Counted from the stretch's first letter, positions 1 through 6,131 are shown. The stretch is 7,191 nucleotides of DNA from Sulfuritalea sp. (GCA_023229545.1 JALNZB010000024.1:1-7191); one strand, 5' to 3'. The notes: generated by a model from the letters alone, not told the origin. Made by a program: numbers and translations.

Positions 1-136
1 CGAAGTCGATGCCGCTCCCGAACGCCTCTTCTACAGCCGTCAAATATGCCTTGTGGCCGTCTGTGGTGAGTTGAACACGATTGGTAAGGCGATCTGCCAA
101 GTCCTGAATGAAGGGCCGTGTCCGGTCTATACACAT
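1..136 (-). pseudogene. IS1-family-like transposase remnant, cut by window edge
   Basis: Reading leftward on the minus strand, an open frame runs from about 136 off the left edge. From position 112 it encodes FIQDLADRLTNRVQLTTDGH, then KAYLTAVEEAFGSGIDF. This strongly resembles the central and C-terminal part of transposases usually annotated as IS1 family (FxxDLAxRLxNRVQLTTDGHKAYLxAVExAFG), with the Asp of TTDGH a likely member of the catalytic acidic set. The residues before FIQDL do not look like the expected upstream transposase sequence, and a hairpin lies just beyond, so the N-terminal half appears to be missing. The C-terminus continues outside the window. The family call rests on remembered family patterns. 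I see a truncated copy, but could not exclude that the ATG at 136 is used for a shortened protein. Confidence 0.7.
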
Positions 137-143
137 TTCCCAA

Positions 144-164
144 AAAGGACCGCCTGAAGGCGGT
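144..164 (-). terminator. Perfect hairpin followed by T-run (terminator-like, or IS-end hairpin)
   Basis: Bases 149 to 164 form a perfect 6-bp stem with a 4-base loop (ACCGCC, TGAA, GGCGGT). On the minus strand the stem is followed by CC and five T's (148 to 144), the shape of a rho-independent terminator for transcription moving leftward into the transposase remnant. A weaker second stem (TGGG 164 to 167 with CCCA 175 to 178) follows it. Short GC-rich hairpins of this kind also occur at the ends of IS200/IS605 elements, so it may be a scar of another mobile element. No transposase of that family is visible. Confidence 0.4.
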
Positions 165-209
165 GGGTTTCACTCCCAAAGGCGGAAAATGGCCACATAC
201 ATACCAGTG

Positions 210-244
210 AGCGCTTAGTACGGCATACTATAGGCTGTGGCGCT
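210..244. repeat. Nested inverted repeat
   Basis: An outer pair AGCGC (210 to 214) and GCGCT (240 to 244) encloses an inner perfect pair TAGTA (216 to 220) and TACTA (226 to 230) with a five-base loop CGGCA. Nine bases (231 to 239) bulge on one side only. AATTTT follows at 245 to 250, so a plus-strand transcript could fold here ahead of the operon. It could be a weak terminator, a recombination or IS-end scar, or chance. It lacks the conserved ends of an integron attC site. Confidence 0.35.
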
Positions 245-289
245 AATTTTCCACCAACACCTCCCATCAACAAAATTCGTAAAGACTTT

Positions 290-319
290 TTGGCGCCCAT
301 CATGCGGTATCGCTAAGAT
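290..319 (+). promoter_or_regulatory. Possible sigma-70 promoter of the three-gene operon
   Basis: TTGGCG (290 to 295) and TAAGAT (314 to 319) each match the -35 and -10 consensus at 4 of 6 bases and are separated by 18 bases. This would start transcription near 326, about 50 bases before the first operon gene. The inverted repeat GCCCAT / ATGGGC at 295 and 333 straddles it and could be an operator. The matches are weak and such pairs arise by chance in AT-rich DNA. Confidence 0.3.
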
Positions 320-362
320 GCCGTGTTCATACATGGGCTCAATAACGATAGTTCATTCAATG

Positions 363-368
363 AAAGGG
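363..368 (+). promoter_or_regulatory. Ribosome binding site for the binding-protein gene
   Basis: AAAGGG lies seven bases before the ATG at 376, an acceptable purine-rich Shine-Dalgarno-like site supporting that start. An in-frame ATG at 397 (residue 8) would give a more typical signal sequence beginning MRKATWKLK, and the GGGG at about 390 to 393 is too close to it to be convincing. The operon's two downstream genes have no comparable site. Confidence 0.45.
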
Positions 369-375
369 CTGTGGA

Positions 376-1554
376 ATGTTTAACATACCCGGGGTTATGC
401 GTAAGGCAACATGGAAATTGAAAGCGGCGGCAGTTACAATCTGCCTTTCATTATTAGCAGCTGCTATTTGGGCGTCTATGACATGGCTCGCAAGTAAGCC
501 GTTTTTTGATCCCTATGTTGCGGTGGTTTTGGCCAGGAAACAAATCGATTTTGCCATTCCGGCAGAATTTCAAATAGGTTTTGACAGGGGTCAATTAAAC
601 AAAGCGAATTTTTTTGAAACCAAAAATAAGAGGCGCGTTCGCATTCGGCCAATGGAGGATTTTGGATCGATCATAGAGGCTGAGCGTATTGCAAATGAAC
701 TTTTGAATGATCCCAACTGCATTTTGGTAATCGGTAATTCCAACAGTACCGTTACATCCGCAACGCTTGACGTATTCCTCAAAAGCAACGATCCGCCATC
801 CTATATTTGGCCAATCGCCACAGCAACGAAGCTTATCGACAAAGCAAGAACCGCTGGAGATAGGGCGGTGTTGAGGATGGTTCCGGATAACGCTAGTCAA
901 GCTATTCAAATTCAGCGCCTTGTCGGTCGCTTGGTGTCAGTCCCTCGTGTTGCGATATATGGCGATGAAGAAAACCCTCTGTACTCCGATGACCTAATGA
1001 GAGACATCGCATCAAAAGTACGAGAAAAAGGTGGTTCCGTGATTGTTGAAGAGATGATTGGCCCTAACAATTCTATATACAACTCATTTACGATATGGCA
1101 AAAAGCGTCTCGTCCGGACGTTATCATTTACGTGGGCGTGGCACATCACGGGCTCTTACTTATTGATCAGCTCAAGGCGCTGAACATTCGGGCGCCAATT
1201 ATCTTCACCGATGGATCAATGGTGGGGGCGCTAATTCAAAACATCAAAAGAATTCCCAATAGGGCATTTATTCTTTCTCCAGTAGGTCTGAAAGGGGAGC
1301 CGAACAAATTCCCTACGTATGAACCTATTGGTGAGGATGCGTATGAGCTAACTAGGCAACTAATCGGAGAGTGCGTTGGCGACTGTAGCCGGGACAATAT
1401 GCGTACGGCAATCGAAGGCGTGAAAGGAAAAAACTCACTTGCGAATGGAAAGGCCGGTGAATACCAGTTCAATGCCGATGGAAACAACGCAGGAATGCAA
1501 TATAAGGTTTATGAAATTAGTCGTGGTTCGATATCTCTTTATAACCATTACTAA
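376..1554 (+). CDS. Type 1 periplasmic-binding-fold protein (LivJ-like, ABC-type substrate-binding family) with N-terminal membrane segment
   Basis: The 392-residue product matches the pattern of branched-chain amino acid/amide binding proteins (periplasmic binding protein type 1 fold, Peripla_BP_6-like). A basic N-terminus and a hydrophobic stretch at about residues 17 to 38 target it to the inner membrane or periplasm. VTIC (20 to 23) is not a proper lipobox because Ile precedes the Cys, so a lipoprotein is unlikely; IWA-S (31 to 34) is a poor signal-peptidase site, and the segment may stay as an anchor. Family-like features are FGSIIEAERIANELL (96 to 110), the VIGNSNSTVTSA loop (118 to 129), VLRMVPDNASQA (165 to 176), the second-lobe strand RVAIYGDEE (191 to 199), PDVIIYVG (247 to 254) and GEYQFNADGNN near the end (361 to 371). 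C333 and C337 could form a disulfide. It is first in a tight operon, with only two bases before the radical SAM gene. There are no ABC permease or ATPase genes alongside, so it may be an orphan receptor or share a transporter encoded elsewhere. The ligand cannot be read from sequence. Confidence 0.8.
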   Translation: MFNIPGVMRKATWKLKAAAVTICLSLLAAAIWASMTWLASKPFFDPYVAVVLARKQIDFAIPAEFQIGFDRGQLNKANFFETKNKRRVRIRPMEDFGSIIEAERIANELLNDPNCILVIGNSNSTVTSATLDVFLKSNDPPSYIWPIATATKLIDKARTAGDRAVLRMVPDNASQAIQIQRLVGRLVSVPRVAIYGDEENPLYSDDLMRDIASKVREKGGSVIVEEMIGPNNSIYNSFTIWQKASRPDVIIYVGVAHHGLLLIDQLKALNIRAPIIFTDGSMVGALIQNIKRIPNRAFILSPVGLKGEPNKFPTYEPIGEDAYELTRQLIGECVGDCSRDNMRTAIEGVKGKNSLANGKAGEYQFNADGNNAGMQYKVYEISRGSISLYNHY

Positions 1555-1556
1555 TA

Positions 1557-2933
1557 ATGACGGTAACGCTCGTCCAGCCAAGACACATTTACGCGCCAGA
1601 ATCTGACGAATTTGGGCATGTATATATGCCTACGTCACTCTTGTCGGTGGCAGCCCGATTTGTCAAGAGTGGACTAGAGGTTCAGCTTGTTGATGAAAAT
1701 GTTACAAAAAGCGAGATCACTGGAAGCGTAGTAGGGATCAATGTAATTGGTGCCCCCTATATAAACAGCGCAATCACGATTTTGAAGCGTTATCAGAGTT
1801 TGATTTCTAATGGCGTCGCGCTTGTTGGAGGGCAGGGGGTTCGTGGGCTATCAACGCGTGAATTTTCTTCGCTATTTGGAATCAATACAATTAGAGGTGA
1901 CGATCCTACCGCACTGGCAACGGCGTTAGCTCGGAACATTTCCAGCAAAGAAACGACATCACTTATTCCTGCATATCAACTATTGCCAGACACAGTCTTA
2001 CGCGGATATTTATCCGGGGAATTCTGCTTCTACCTGTCTCAGGGCTGTAAATTTAGTTGCACTTTTTGTGCGGGGGAGAGAAGCCAAACAAATAGGGCGA
2101 TAGCATACGGCTTGATCTCGGAGAGCTACCGGCAAATGGACGTTACGTCCGAGGACCTCTTATTTCTTGCGCAGAAAGCTAAGTTCTTTGGGCTTGGCGA
2201 GCTGAACATATATCTTTCCAATCTCGACTTATTCCAAACACCTGAACTTCTTTACGAATTTTCGCGGATTGCACACCACATTCGGCGGAAGGTGCCAGAA
2301 GTGTCTATTCGTATGAGAGGACTTTCTACCGTAAAGTCGTTTCTGTCCTGCCACAAAAAGAATAAGCGGGTTGTTGTTTCAATGGTTGATGCTGGTTTGG
2401 AACGAGTGGGCTTCGGAATTGATGGGGCAACCCCTCACGTTTGGAAAGAAACAAAAAAGCCACAACAGGCTAGCCAATGTATAGAAGCAATTATGGTTTC
2501 CAATAAGGAATATGGATTGATTCCGGAATCACTAATGGTTTTCGGACACAACGGTGCTGATGATGAGAATTCATTGGATGCGTCTGTACGATTCGTCAAT
2601 GAAACGCGAACCATGTACCAATCGGTTCCTCGCCCGCATGTTGCAAAAGACATAATTCCAGGAAATGATGGATGGAAGAGTGCCGTGTTTCGCCCAAGAA
2701 TTGATTATCTTCTTCGTACTCCGAGCGCGTTTCAATTACTAGACTTCACTACTCTGCCAAGCTGGCTTACACACCCAGACCCACATTTCCGGCGCCGTGT
2801 TTCGTCTGCTTTCTTAGCGATTTGTGACTTCGAAGACTGCCTTACTAAATACACGTTGCCAGAAGATCCTGAAGCAGTTCCTTCAGAGCTTGAGTTTGCC
2901 AAGAGTTTCAATAGTGGACGATACGATATATAG
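1557..2933 (+). CDS. Radical SAM enzyme with B12-binding-like N-terminal domain
   Basis: The 458-residue protein has the canonical iron-sulfur motif CKFSCTFC, with C164, C168 and C171 as the cluster ligands that bind S-adenosylmethionine and generate the 5'-deoxyadenosyl radical. The first 130 residues resemble the Rossmann-like cobalamin-binding domain of B12-radical SAM proteins: MPTSLLSVAARFVKSGLEVQLVD (24 to 46) matches the usual PxxLxxLAAxLxxxGxEVxxxD, and GGQGV (91 to 95) and IRGDDPTAL (112 to 120) match later strands. The cobalamin-ligating DxHxxG signature is not seen; INVIGAP (61 to 67) is at about that place, so cobalamin binding is uncertain. GLERVGFGIDGA (280 to 291) is a typical radical SAM barrel strand, and IIPGNDGW (366 to 373) resembles the PG-containing motif late in the barrel of the BchE-like group. 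The C-terminal stretch after about 380 is not familiar. There is no evident Shine-Dalgarno site before the ATG, so translation is probably coupled to the upstream gene. The substrate and reaction are unknown; the partners suggest a small molecule handled at the membrane. Confidence 0.85.
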   Translation: MTVTLVQPRHIYAPESDEFGHVYMPTSLLSVAARFVKSGLEVQLVDENVTKSEITGSVVGINVIGAPYINSAITILKRYQSLISNGVALVGGQGVRGLSTREFSSLFGINTIRGDDPTALATALARNISSKETTSLIPAYQLLPDTVLRGYLSGEFCFYLSQGCKFSCTFCAGERSQTNRAIAYGLISESYRQMDVTSEDLLFLAQKAKFFGLGELNIYLSNLDLFQTPELLYEFSRIAHHIRRKVPEVSIRMRGLSTVKSFLSCHKKNKRVVVSMVDAGLERVGFGIDGATPHVWKETKKPQQASQCIEAIMVSNKEYGLIPESLMVFGHNGADDENSLDASVRFVNETRTMYQSVPRPHVAKDIIPGNDGWKSAVFRPRIDYLLRTPSAFQLLDFTTLPSWLTHPDPHFRRRVSSAFLAICDFEDCLTKYTLPEDPEAVPSELEFAKSFNSGRYDI

Positions 2934-2941
2934 TTTATTCC

Positions 2942-3910
2942 ATGAAAACGGGAAAGAGATATCGAGCTGTATTTAAGGCTTTATCGCTCGGTATTTTGGC
3001 CGCTTTTTTCTTTTCCAGCACATTTGTAATTAACAGGTGGCTTAGCCTTGGTGGTGGGGATTGGTACTGGACAGCTACACTTCGGTATCTATTCGTTATC
3101 CTCCTTTTAACTCCTATTATCATCGTTACTGGCGGAATAAGCTCTTTCACAAGAACGGTAGTGTGTTTTTGGAAATCACTGACATTCTGGTGCATTTCTG
3201 GTGGCATCGGGTTTGGTATATTTTATCTCGCGCTATGCTATTCGGCGTCCTATTCCCCAGGTTGGATAGTTGCAACGACCTGGCAACTTACAATACTCGC
3301 TGGGCCTCTAATATTGCGCTCGTTTGGAAGTTCCGTCCGGCGTGGCTCACTATTTTTTAGCAGTCTTTCTTTTGTTGGTGTTGTCTTGGTAAACCTTCAC
3401 GAGCTACAGTCGTCAAATTTATCCGATTTCAGAGGTGTGCTCTTCATAGTTTTGGCGGCTTTCTGTTATCCACTTGGGAACACTTTATGCACACAAGCGA
3501 TGTCCGATACCGGTTACAGGTGGGCGAGCATTGATGATAACGGAATATTGCAGAATACTTTCTCTAGAATATGGATTATGGCTGTCGGCTCTCTGCCAAC
3601 ATTGATTGTTGCAGGGCTTCTCATTGGCGTTCGAGATATGCCCACATTTCACCAATTGGTTGGTGTCGGCTATGTTGCAATATCCACCGGGGTAATCGCG
3701 ACAAGCTTATTTCTATATGCTCGCCAGAATATCGCCAGAACTGGCGATGAAATATCGGCAGTGGACTCTACACAATCATTTGAGGTGCCATTTGCGCTTA
3801 TGTTTGAAGTGTTGTTCTTGGGTGCCACGTTGCCTAACTTGATCGGATGGATTGGCATGGTAGCCGTGGTGGTCGGCGTGTCCGGCTACGTTTTCTCGGC
3901 CAGAAACTGA
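2942..3910 (+). CDS. Multidrug resistance efflux (EmrE/PF13536, DMT superfamily) membrane transporter
   Basis: The 322-residue protein is strongly hydrophobic with about ten predicted membrane helices, roughly at 12-32, 43-62, 80-101, 107-126, 135-151, 163-182, 208-228, 238-258, 280-294 and 299-317, and a short basic N-terminus. This is the two-times-five-helix layout of drug/metabolite transporters. The opening GILAAFFFSSTFVINRWLSL (17 to 36), WTATLRYLF (43 to 51), GGIGFGIFYLALCYSASYSP (87 to 106) and GWIVATTWQLTILAG (107 to 121) fit what I recall of the larger multidrug resistance efflux transporter family (PF13536) better than ordinary EamA proteins. Such proteins are thought to export small organic molecules by proton exchange, but few have known substrates. 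The ATG lies eight bases after the radical SAM stop and lacks a clear Shine-Dalgarno site. As third gene of the operon it may export the radical SAM product or give resistance to a toxic compound; that is inference. Import cannot be excluded. Confidence 0.82.
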   Translation: MKTGKRYRAVFKALSLGILAAFFFSSTFVINRWLSLGGGDWYWTATLRYLFVILLLTPIIIVTGGISSFTRTVVCFWKSLTFWCISGGIGFGIFYLALCYSASYSPGWIVATTWQLTILAGPLILRSFGSSVRRGSLFFSSLSFVGVVLVNLHELQSSNLSDFRGVLFIVLAAFCYPLGNTLCTQAMSDTGYRWASIDDNGILQNTFSRIWIMAVGSLPTLIVAGLLIGVRDMPTFHQLVGVGYVAISTGVIATSLFLYARQNIARTGDEISAVDSTQSFEVPFALMFEVLFLGATLPNLIGWIGMVAVVVGVSGYVFSARN

Positions 3911-3943
3911 TGTATGTAGAAGCGATATGCGTCACGTGCACAA

Positions 3944-3968
3944 CCAGTCCGTTCGCTGGAGACACTTT
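3944..3968 (+). terminator. Weak possible terminator after the operon
   Basis: CCAGT (3944 to 3948) can pair with GCTGG (3955 to 3959), including one G-T pair, around a six-base loop. A short run of four T's comes a few bases later (about 3966 to 3969). The stem is short and the T-run is displaced, so this is at best a weak rho-independent terminator. No better candidate lies between the transporter stop codon and the IS end at 3978. Confidence 0.22.
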
Positions 3969-3977
3969 TACCCCTAA

Positions 3978-4171
3978 GAGCCTATTTCAGTAGGAGGTAT
4001 TTTTGCCGATAAAGCTCCCATCGGTACACTGGCTGCCAGTGGAATGCACTCGACGCCACGGGGATATGCACCTGCAGTTCGGCGTATCGACGCTTTCGCG
4101 AATGGACCGAGGCCGGCGTGTTCGAAGCCTTCTGGCGGCAAGGATTGATCGAGTACGATGGACTGAAGGGC
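3978..4171 (+). mobile_element. Relic of an IS5-family insertion sequence (left end plus fragment)
   Basis: GAGCCTATTTCAG at 3978 resembles the terminal inverted repeat of the IS427/IS1031 branch of the IS5 family (GAGnCTxTTTCA). It is preceded by TAA (3975 to 3977), compatible with the TNA-type target often duplicated by these elements. About 45 bases inside, transposase-like coding sequence starts abruptly and stops at about 4171 without the catalytic part or the right end. In complete elements of this group I would expect a longer N-terminal section between the end and the TGCQW motif, so both an internal deletion and loss of the right end are likely. No matching right terminal repeat was seen before hflX. 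The element marks the boundary between the AT-rich operon and the GC-rich block. Confidence 0.6.
4022..4171 (+). pseudogene. Truncated IS5-family transposase (N-terminal helix-turn-helix region)
   Basis: Fifty codons in one frame begin RYTGCQWNALDATGIC and continue with AYRRFREWTEAGVFEAFW and RQGLIEYDGLKG. The RTGCQW, YRRFREWxxAGVFE and Y(D)xLKG series is characteristic of the N-terminal domain of IS5-family transposases, where the next residues would normally be the IDW..DG(A/S) start of the DDE catalytic domain. Here the similarity stops at LKG and the frame runs on antisense through hflX. An in-frame stop (4010 to 4012) sits just upstream, so the usual N-terminus is gone. No active transposase can be made from this piece. 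Confidence 0.72.
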
Positions 4172-4213
4172 TTCTTTGACGGATCGAATCGCCGTGCCGT
4201 CAGCGCCGACTTT

Positions 4214-5575
4214 TCAAGCCCGACCGAACTGCTCGCACAGGCTTTTCACCGCCTCACGTTCGCCACGAATGCGCAGCAACGCACCATGCTCGTCGGCGCG
4301 CTCTTCCAGCACCTCGCAGCTTGCGAAGATTTCGTTGCGCCGTTGCTGTGCCGACCAGGGCAGGAACAGCTCGGCCTCGACCAGACCCTGCCGGAAAAAC
4401 TTAACGATCGCCTCGCGCAGCAGCGCGATGTCGCCGGCGCGGCGCGCGCTCATGACGATGCAATCCGGGTAAGCGCTGCGCAGCGCCGCTTCGCGTTTGG
4501 TTTGCGCCGCAGCGTCGCCGCGCTTGTCTACATTGTCGATCTTGTTGAAGACGCGGAGGCGCGGCACGTCCTGTGCGCCGATCTCGGCCAGCACCTTGTC
4601 GGTGACCTCGAGCTGTCGTTCATATCCCGGATCGCTGGCGTCGATGACATGCAGCAGCAGCGCGGCATCGAGCGCCTCTTCGAGCGTCGACTTGAACGAG
4701 GCGACGAGGCCGTGCGGCAGGTTCTTGATGAAGCCGACGGTGTCGCTGACCAGCACGCGCGGTTTGCTCTCGGGCTGGAGGGCGCGCACGGTGGTGTCGA
4801 GCGTGGCGAAAAGCTTGTTTTCGACCAGCACCTCGCTGCCCGTGAGGGCGCGCATCAGGGTGGATTTGCCGGCGTTGGTGTAGCCGACCAGCGCCACGCC
4901 GGCGATGCCCTGGCGCTCCTGTCGCCGCGCGCGCTGTGTTTTGCGCTCGGCATCCATGGCGATGATTTCCTGCTGCAATTCGGCGATGCGGTCGCGGATT
5001 TTGCGTTTATCCAGTTCGGTGTGCGACTCGCCGGCACCGCGACCGCCGGTGCCGCTGCGCTGCCGCCCCTGCGGCCCGGCGAGCTTGGCCGCTTCGCGCA
5101 GGCGCGGCGCCATGTAGCCGAGGCGGGCGATCTCGACCTGCGCGCGCGCGGCGCGGGAGCTGGCGTGGCGGTGGAAGATTTCGAGGATGACCATGGTGCG
5201 GTCCATCACCTCGCAGCCGACTTCCTTTTCGAGGTTGCGTGCCTGCGACGGCGAGATTTCGTGATCGACGAAGATGGCGTCGATCCTGCCGGCCTCGGGA
5301 TCGGCGGCGGCGTGCAGCGGTTTCTCGAAGGCGCCGGGCGCGGGCTCGCTGTCCACAAATTCGCGTATTTCCTCGCGTTTGCCGGTGCCGAGGTAGGCCG
5401 TGGCGTCGAAGCTGGAGCGCTTCTGCGTGAACGTGGCGGTGATCACGTAACCCAGTGTCTTGGCGAGGTCGCGCAGCTCGGCCAGCGAGGCCTCGAACTC
5501 GATGTCGTTCACGTTCGGCAGTTGCACAGCCGCGACGACGGCATATTTGGGTTTCTCTTTGACTTCTTTTTGCAT
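4214..5575 (-). CDS. hflX: GTPase HflX
   Basis: HflX is a GTP-binding protein of the Obg-HflX group that binds the 50S ribosomal subunit and, in studied bacteria, helps split stalled or stressed ribosomes. The 453-residue product has the N-terminal HflX domain (about 11 to 160, with YLGTGKREEI at 61 to 70 and the conserved VMDRTMVILEIFHRHASSRAARAQVEIARL at 123 to 152 in outline), a coiled-coil linker (about 188 to 222), then the G domain: G1 GYTNAGKST (231 to 239), G2 threonine in FATLDTTVR (256 to 264), G3 DTVG (278 to 281), G4 NKID (344 to 347) and G5 SAR (376 to 378). All key residues are present. Residues about 75 to 97 look like a small insertion, and the protein is slightly longer than typical. 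The ATG at 5575 is preferred because similarity begins there and a purine-rich site (5586 to 5593) precedes it; an in-frame ATG at 5641 would add 22 residues. hfq is not upstream, as it commonly is in proteobacteria. Confidence 0.95.
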   Translation of the reverse strand: MQKEVKEKPKYAVVAAVQLPNVNDIEFEASLAELRDLAKTLGYVITATFTQKRSSFDATAYLGTGKREEIREFVDSEPAPGAFEKPLHAAADPEAGRIDAIFVDHEISPSQARNLEKEVGCEVMDRTMVILEIFHRHASSRAARAQVEIARLGYMAPRLREAAKLAGPQGRQRSGTGGRGAGESHTELDKRKIRDRIAELQQEIIAMDAERKTQRARRQERQGIAGVALVGYTNAGKSTLMRALTGSEVLVENKLFATLDTTVRALQPESKPRVLVSDTVGFIKNLPHGLVASFKSTLEEALDAALLLHVIDASDPGYERQLEVTDKVLAEIGAQDVPRLRVFNKIDNVDKRGDAAAQTKREAALRSAYPDCIVMSARRAGDIALLREAIVKFFRQGLVEAELFLPWSAQQRRNEIFASCEVLEERADEHGALLRIRGEREAVKSLCEQFGRA

Positions 5576-5665
5576 TCGGGGATGACTTCTCTTGAAAAGG
5601 CGAAGCCGGATAGTACCCGCCAATGCGATGGCTACCGGCATTCGCGCGGAACCGGACGATACTTT

Positions 5666-6124
5666 TCAGCCCCCGGCGATCCAGTCTGCGGCGACCTGCA
5701 ATGCCGCTTGCAGGGAGTGTTGCGCGGTCTCGCTGAGTGGGTCGCCCAGTTCAAAGCGCTCGCCGCGAATGGCCAGCAGCCAGCAGGGGGGCGGCTCGCC
5801 ATCTTCGATGTCGGCATAGACCTTGAGCACCGCCTGCGGGCTCATGGCATGCGTGGTGAAGCTGGCGTCCTTCGCCGCAGTGATGAGTTCCAGCGAACAG
5901 GGTGCTGGCGCCTCAAGGCTGGCATCGACGAACAGCACGCGACGGCGGCCTTGCAGGTCCAGCGCATGTTCGACCTGCAATTGGAAATCGGTCAGGCAGT
6001 CGATCGCGCCCCATTCCGGATGGCGCGCCGCAAGGGTTGCGAAGTGCTCGACGAACAGCGGCCCCAGCGCATCGTCGCCGCGCGACGGGTTGCCCCAGCC
6101 GAAGATGAGCACGGGTGCGGTCAA
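5666..6124 (-). CDS. Hydrogenase maturation protease (peptidase family M52, HoxW/HyaD-like)
   Basis: The 152-residue protein is a probable endopeptidase that removes the C-terminal extension of a [NiFe]-hydrogenase large subunit once nickel is inserted, allowing the active site to close. It acts in the cytoplasm. The diagnostic N-terminal motif FGWGNPSRGDDALGP (8 to 22) is present, with D17/D18 at the place of the first metal-binding acid. D67 in LFVDAS (64 to 69) and H92 in TTHAMSP (90 to 96) match the second acid and the histidine of HyaD/HybD. PPPCWLLAIRG and FELGDPLS (124 to 131) also fit, and the length is usual. The GNPSRGDDALG form looks closest to HoxW-like members, which I infer only from memory. 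The start is a TTG at 6124, seven bases after the permease stop, with AGGGG ten bases upstream; a GTG at 6112 would make the N-terminus unusually short. No hydrogenase gene is in the window. hflX follows after about 90 bases. Confidence 0.88.
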   Translation of the reverse strand: MTAPVLIFGWGNPSRGDDALGPLFVEHFATLAARHPEWGAIDCLTDFQLQVEHALDLQGRRRVLFVDASLEAPAPCSLELITAAKDASFTTHAMSPQAVLKVYADIEDGEPPPCWLLAIRGERFELGDPLSETAQHSLQAALQVAADWIAGG

Positions 6125-6131
6125 GGTCGTT

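Larger units (their letters stand above)
137..375. other. Gene-free stretch between transposase remnant and operon
   Basis: This stretch of about 240 bases holds no convincing coding frame. It contains the hairpin at 149 to 164, a nested inverted repeat at 210 to 244, a possible promoter at 290 to 319, and an inverted repeat GCCCAT (295 to 300) / ATGGGC (333 to 338) that overlaps that promoter. A seven-codon frame (MKGLWNV, 360 to 383) overlaps the start of the first operon gene. The AT content rises towards the right, matching the operon rather than the right-hand chromosomal block. Confidence 0.5.

Noticed and set aside
121..140. TATACACAT near the transposase remnant, resembling part of a Tn5-type end
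   Set aside because: The match covers only about nine bases, and the outer part of the 19-base end does not fit. There is no paired end or Tn5 gene.
595..909. Minus-strand frame inside the binding-protein gene
   Set aside because: It is a shadow of the plus-strand gene with no family features and no ribosome binding site. The other frames opposite the operon genes were dismissed for the same reason.
5576..5665. Imperfect inverted repeat (GCCGGATAG / CTACCGGC) between the protease gene and hflX as a terminator
   Set aside because: The stem has a bulge and a long loop and lacks a following T-run, so it does not support termination or a repeat family such as REP.
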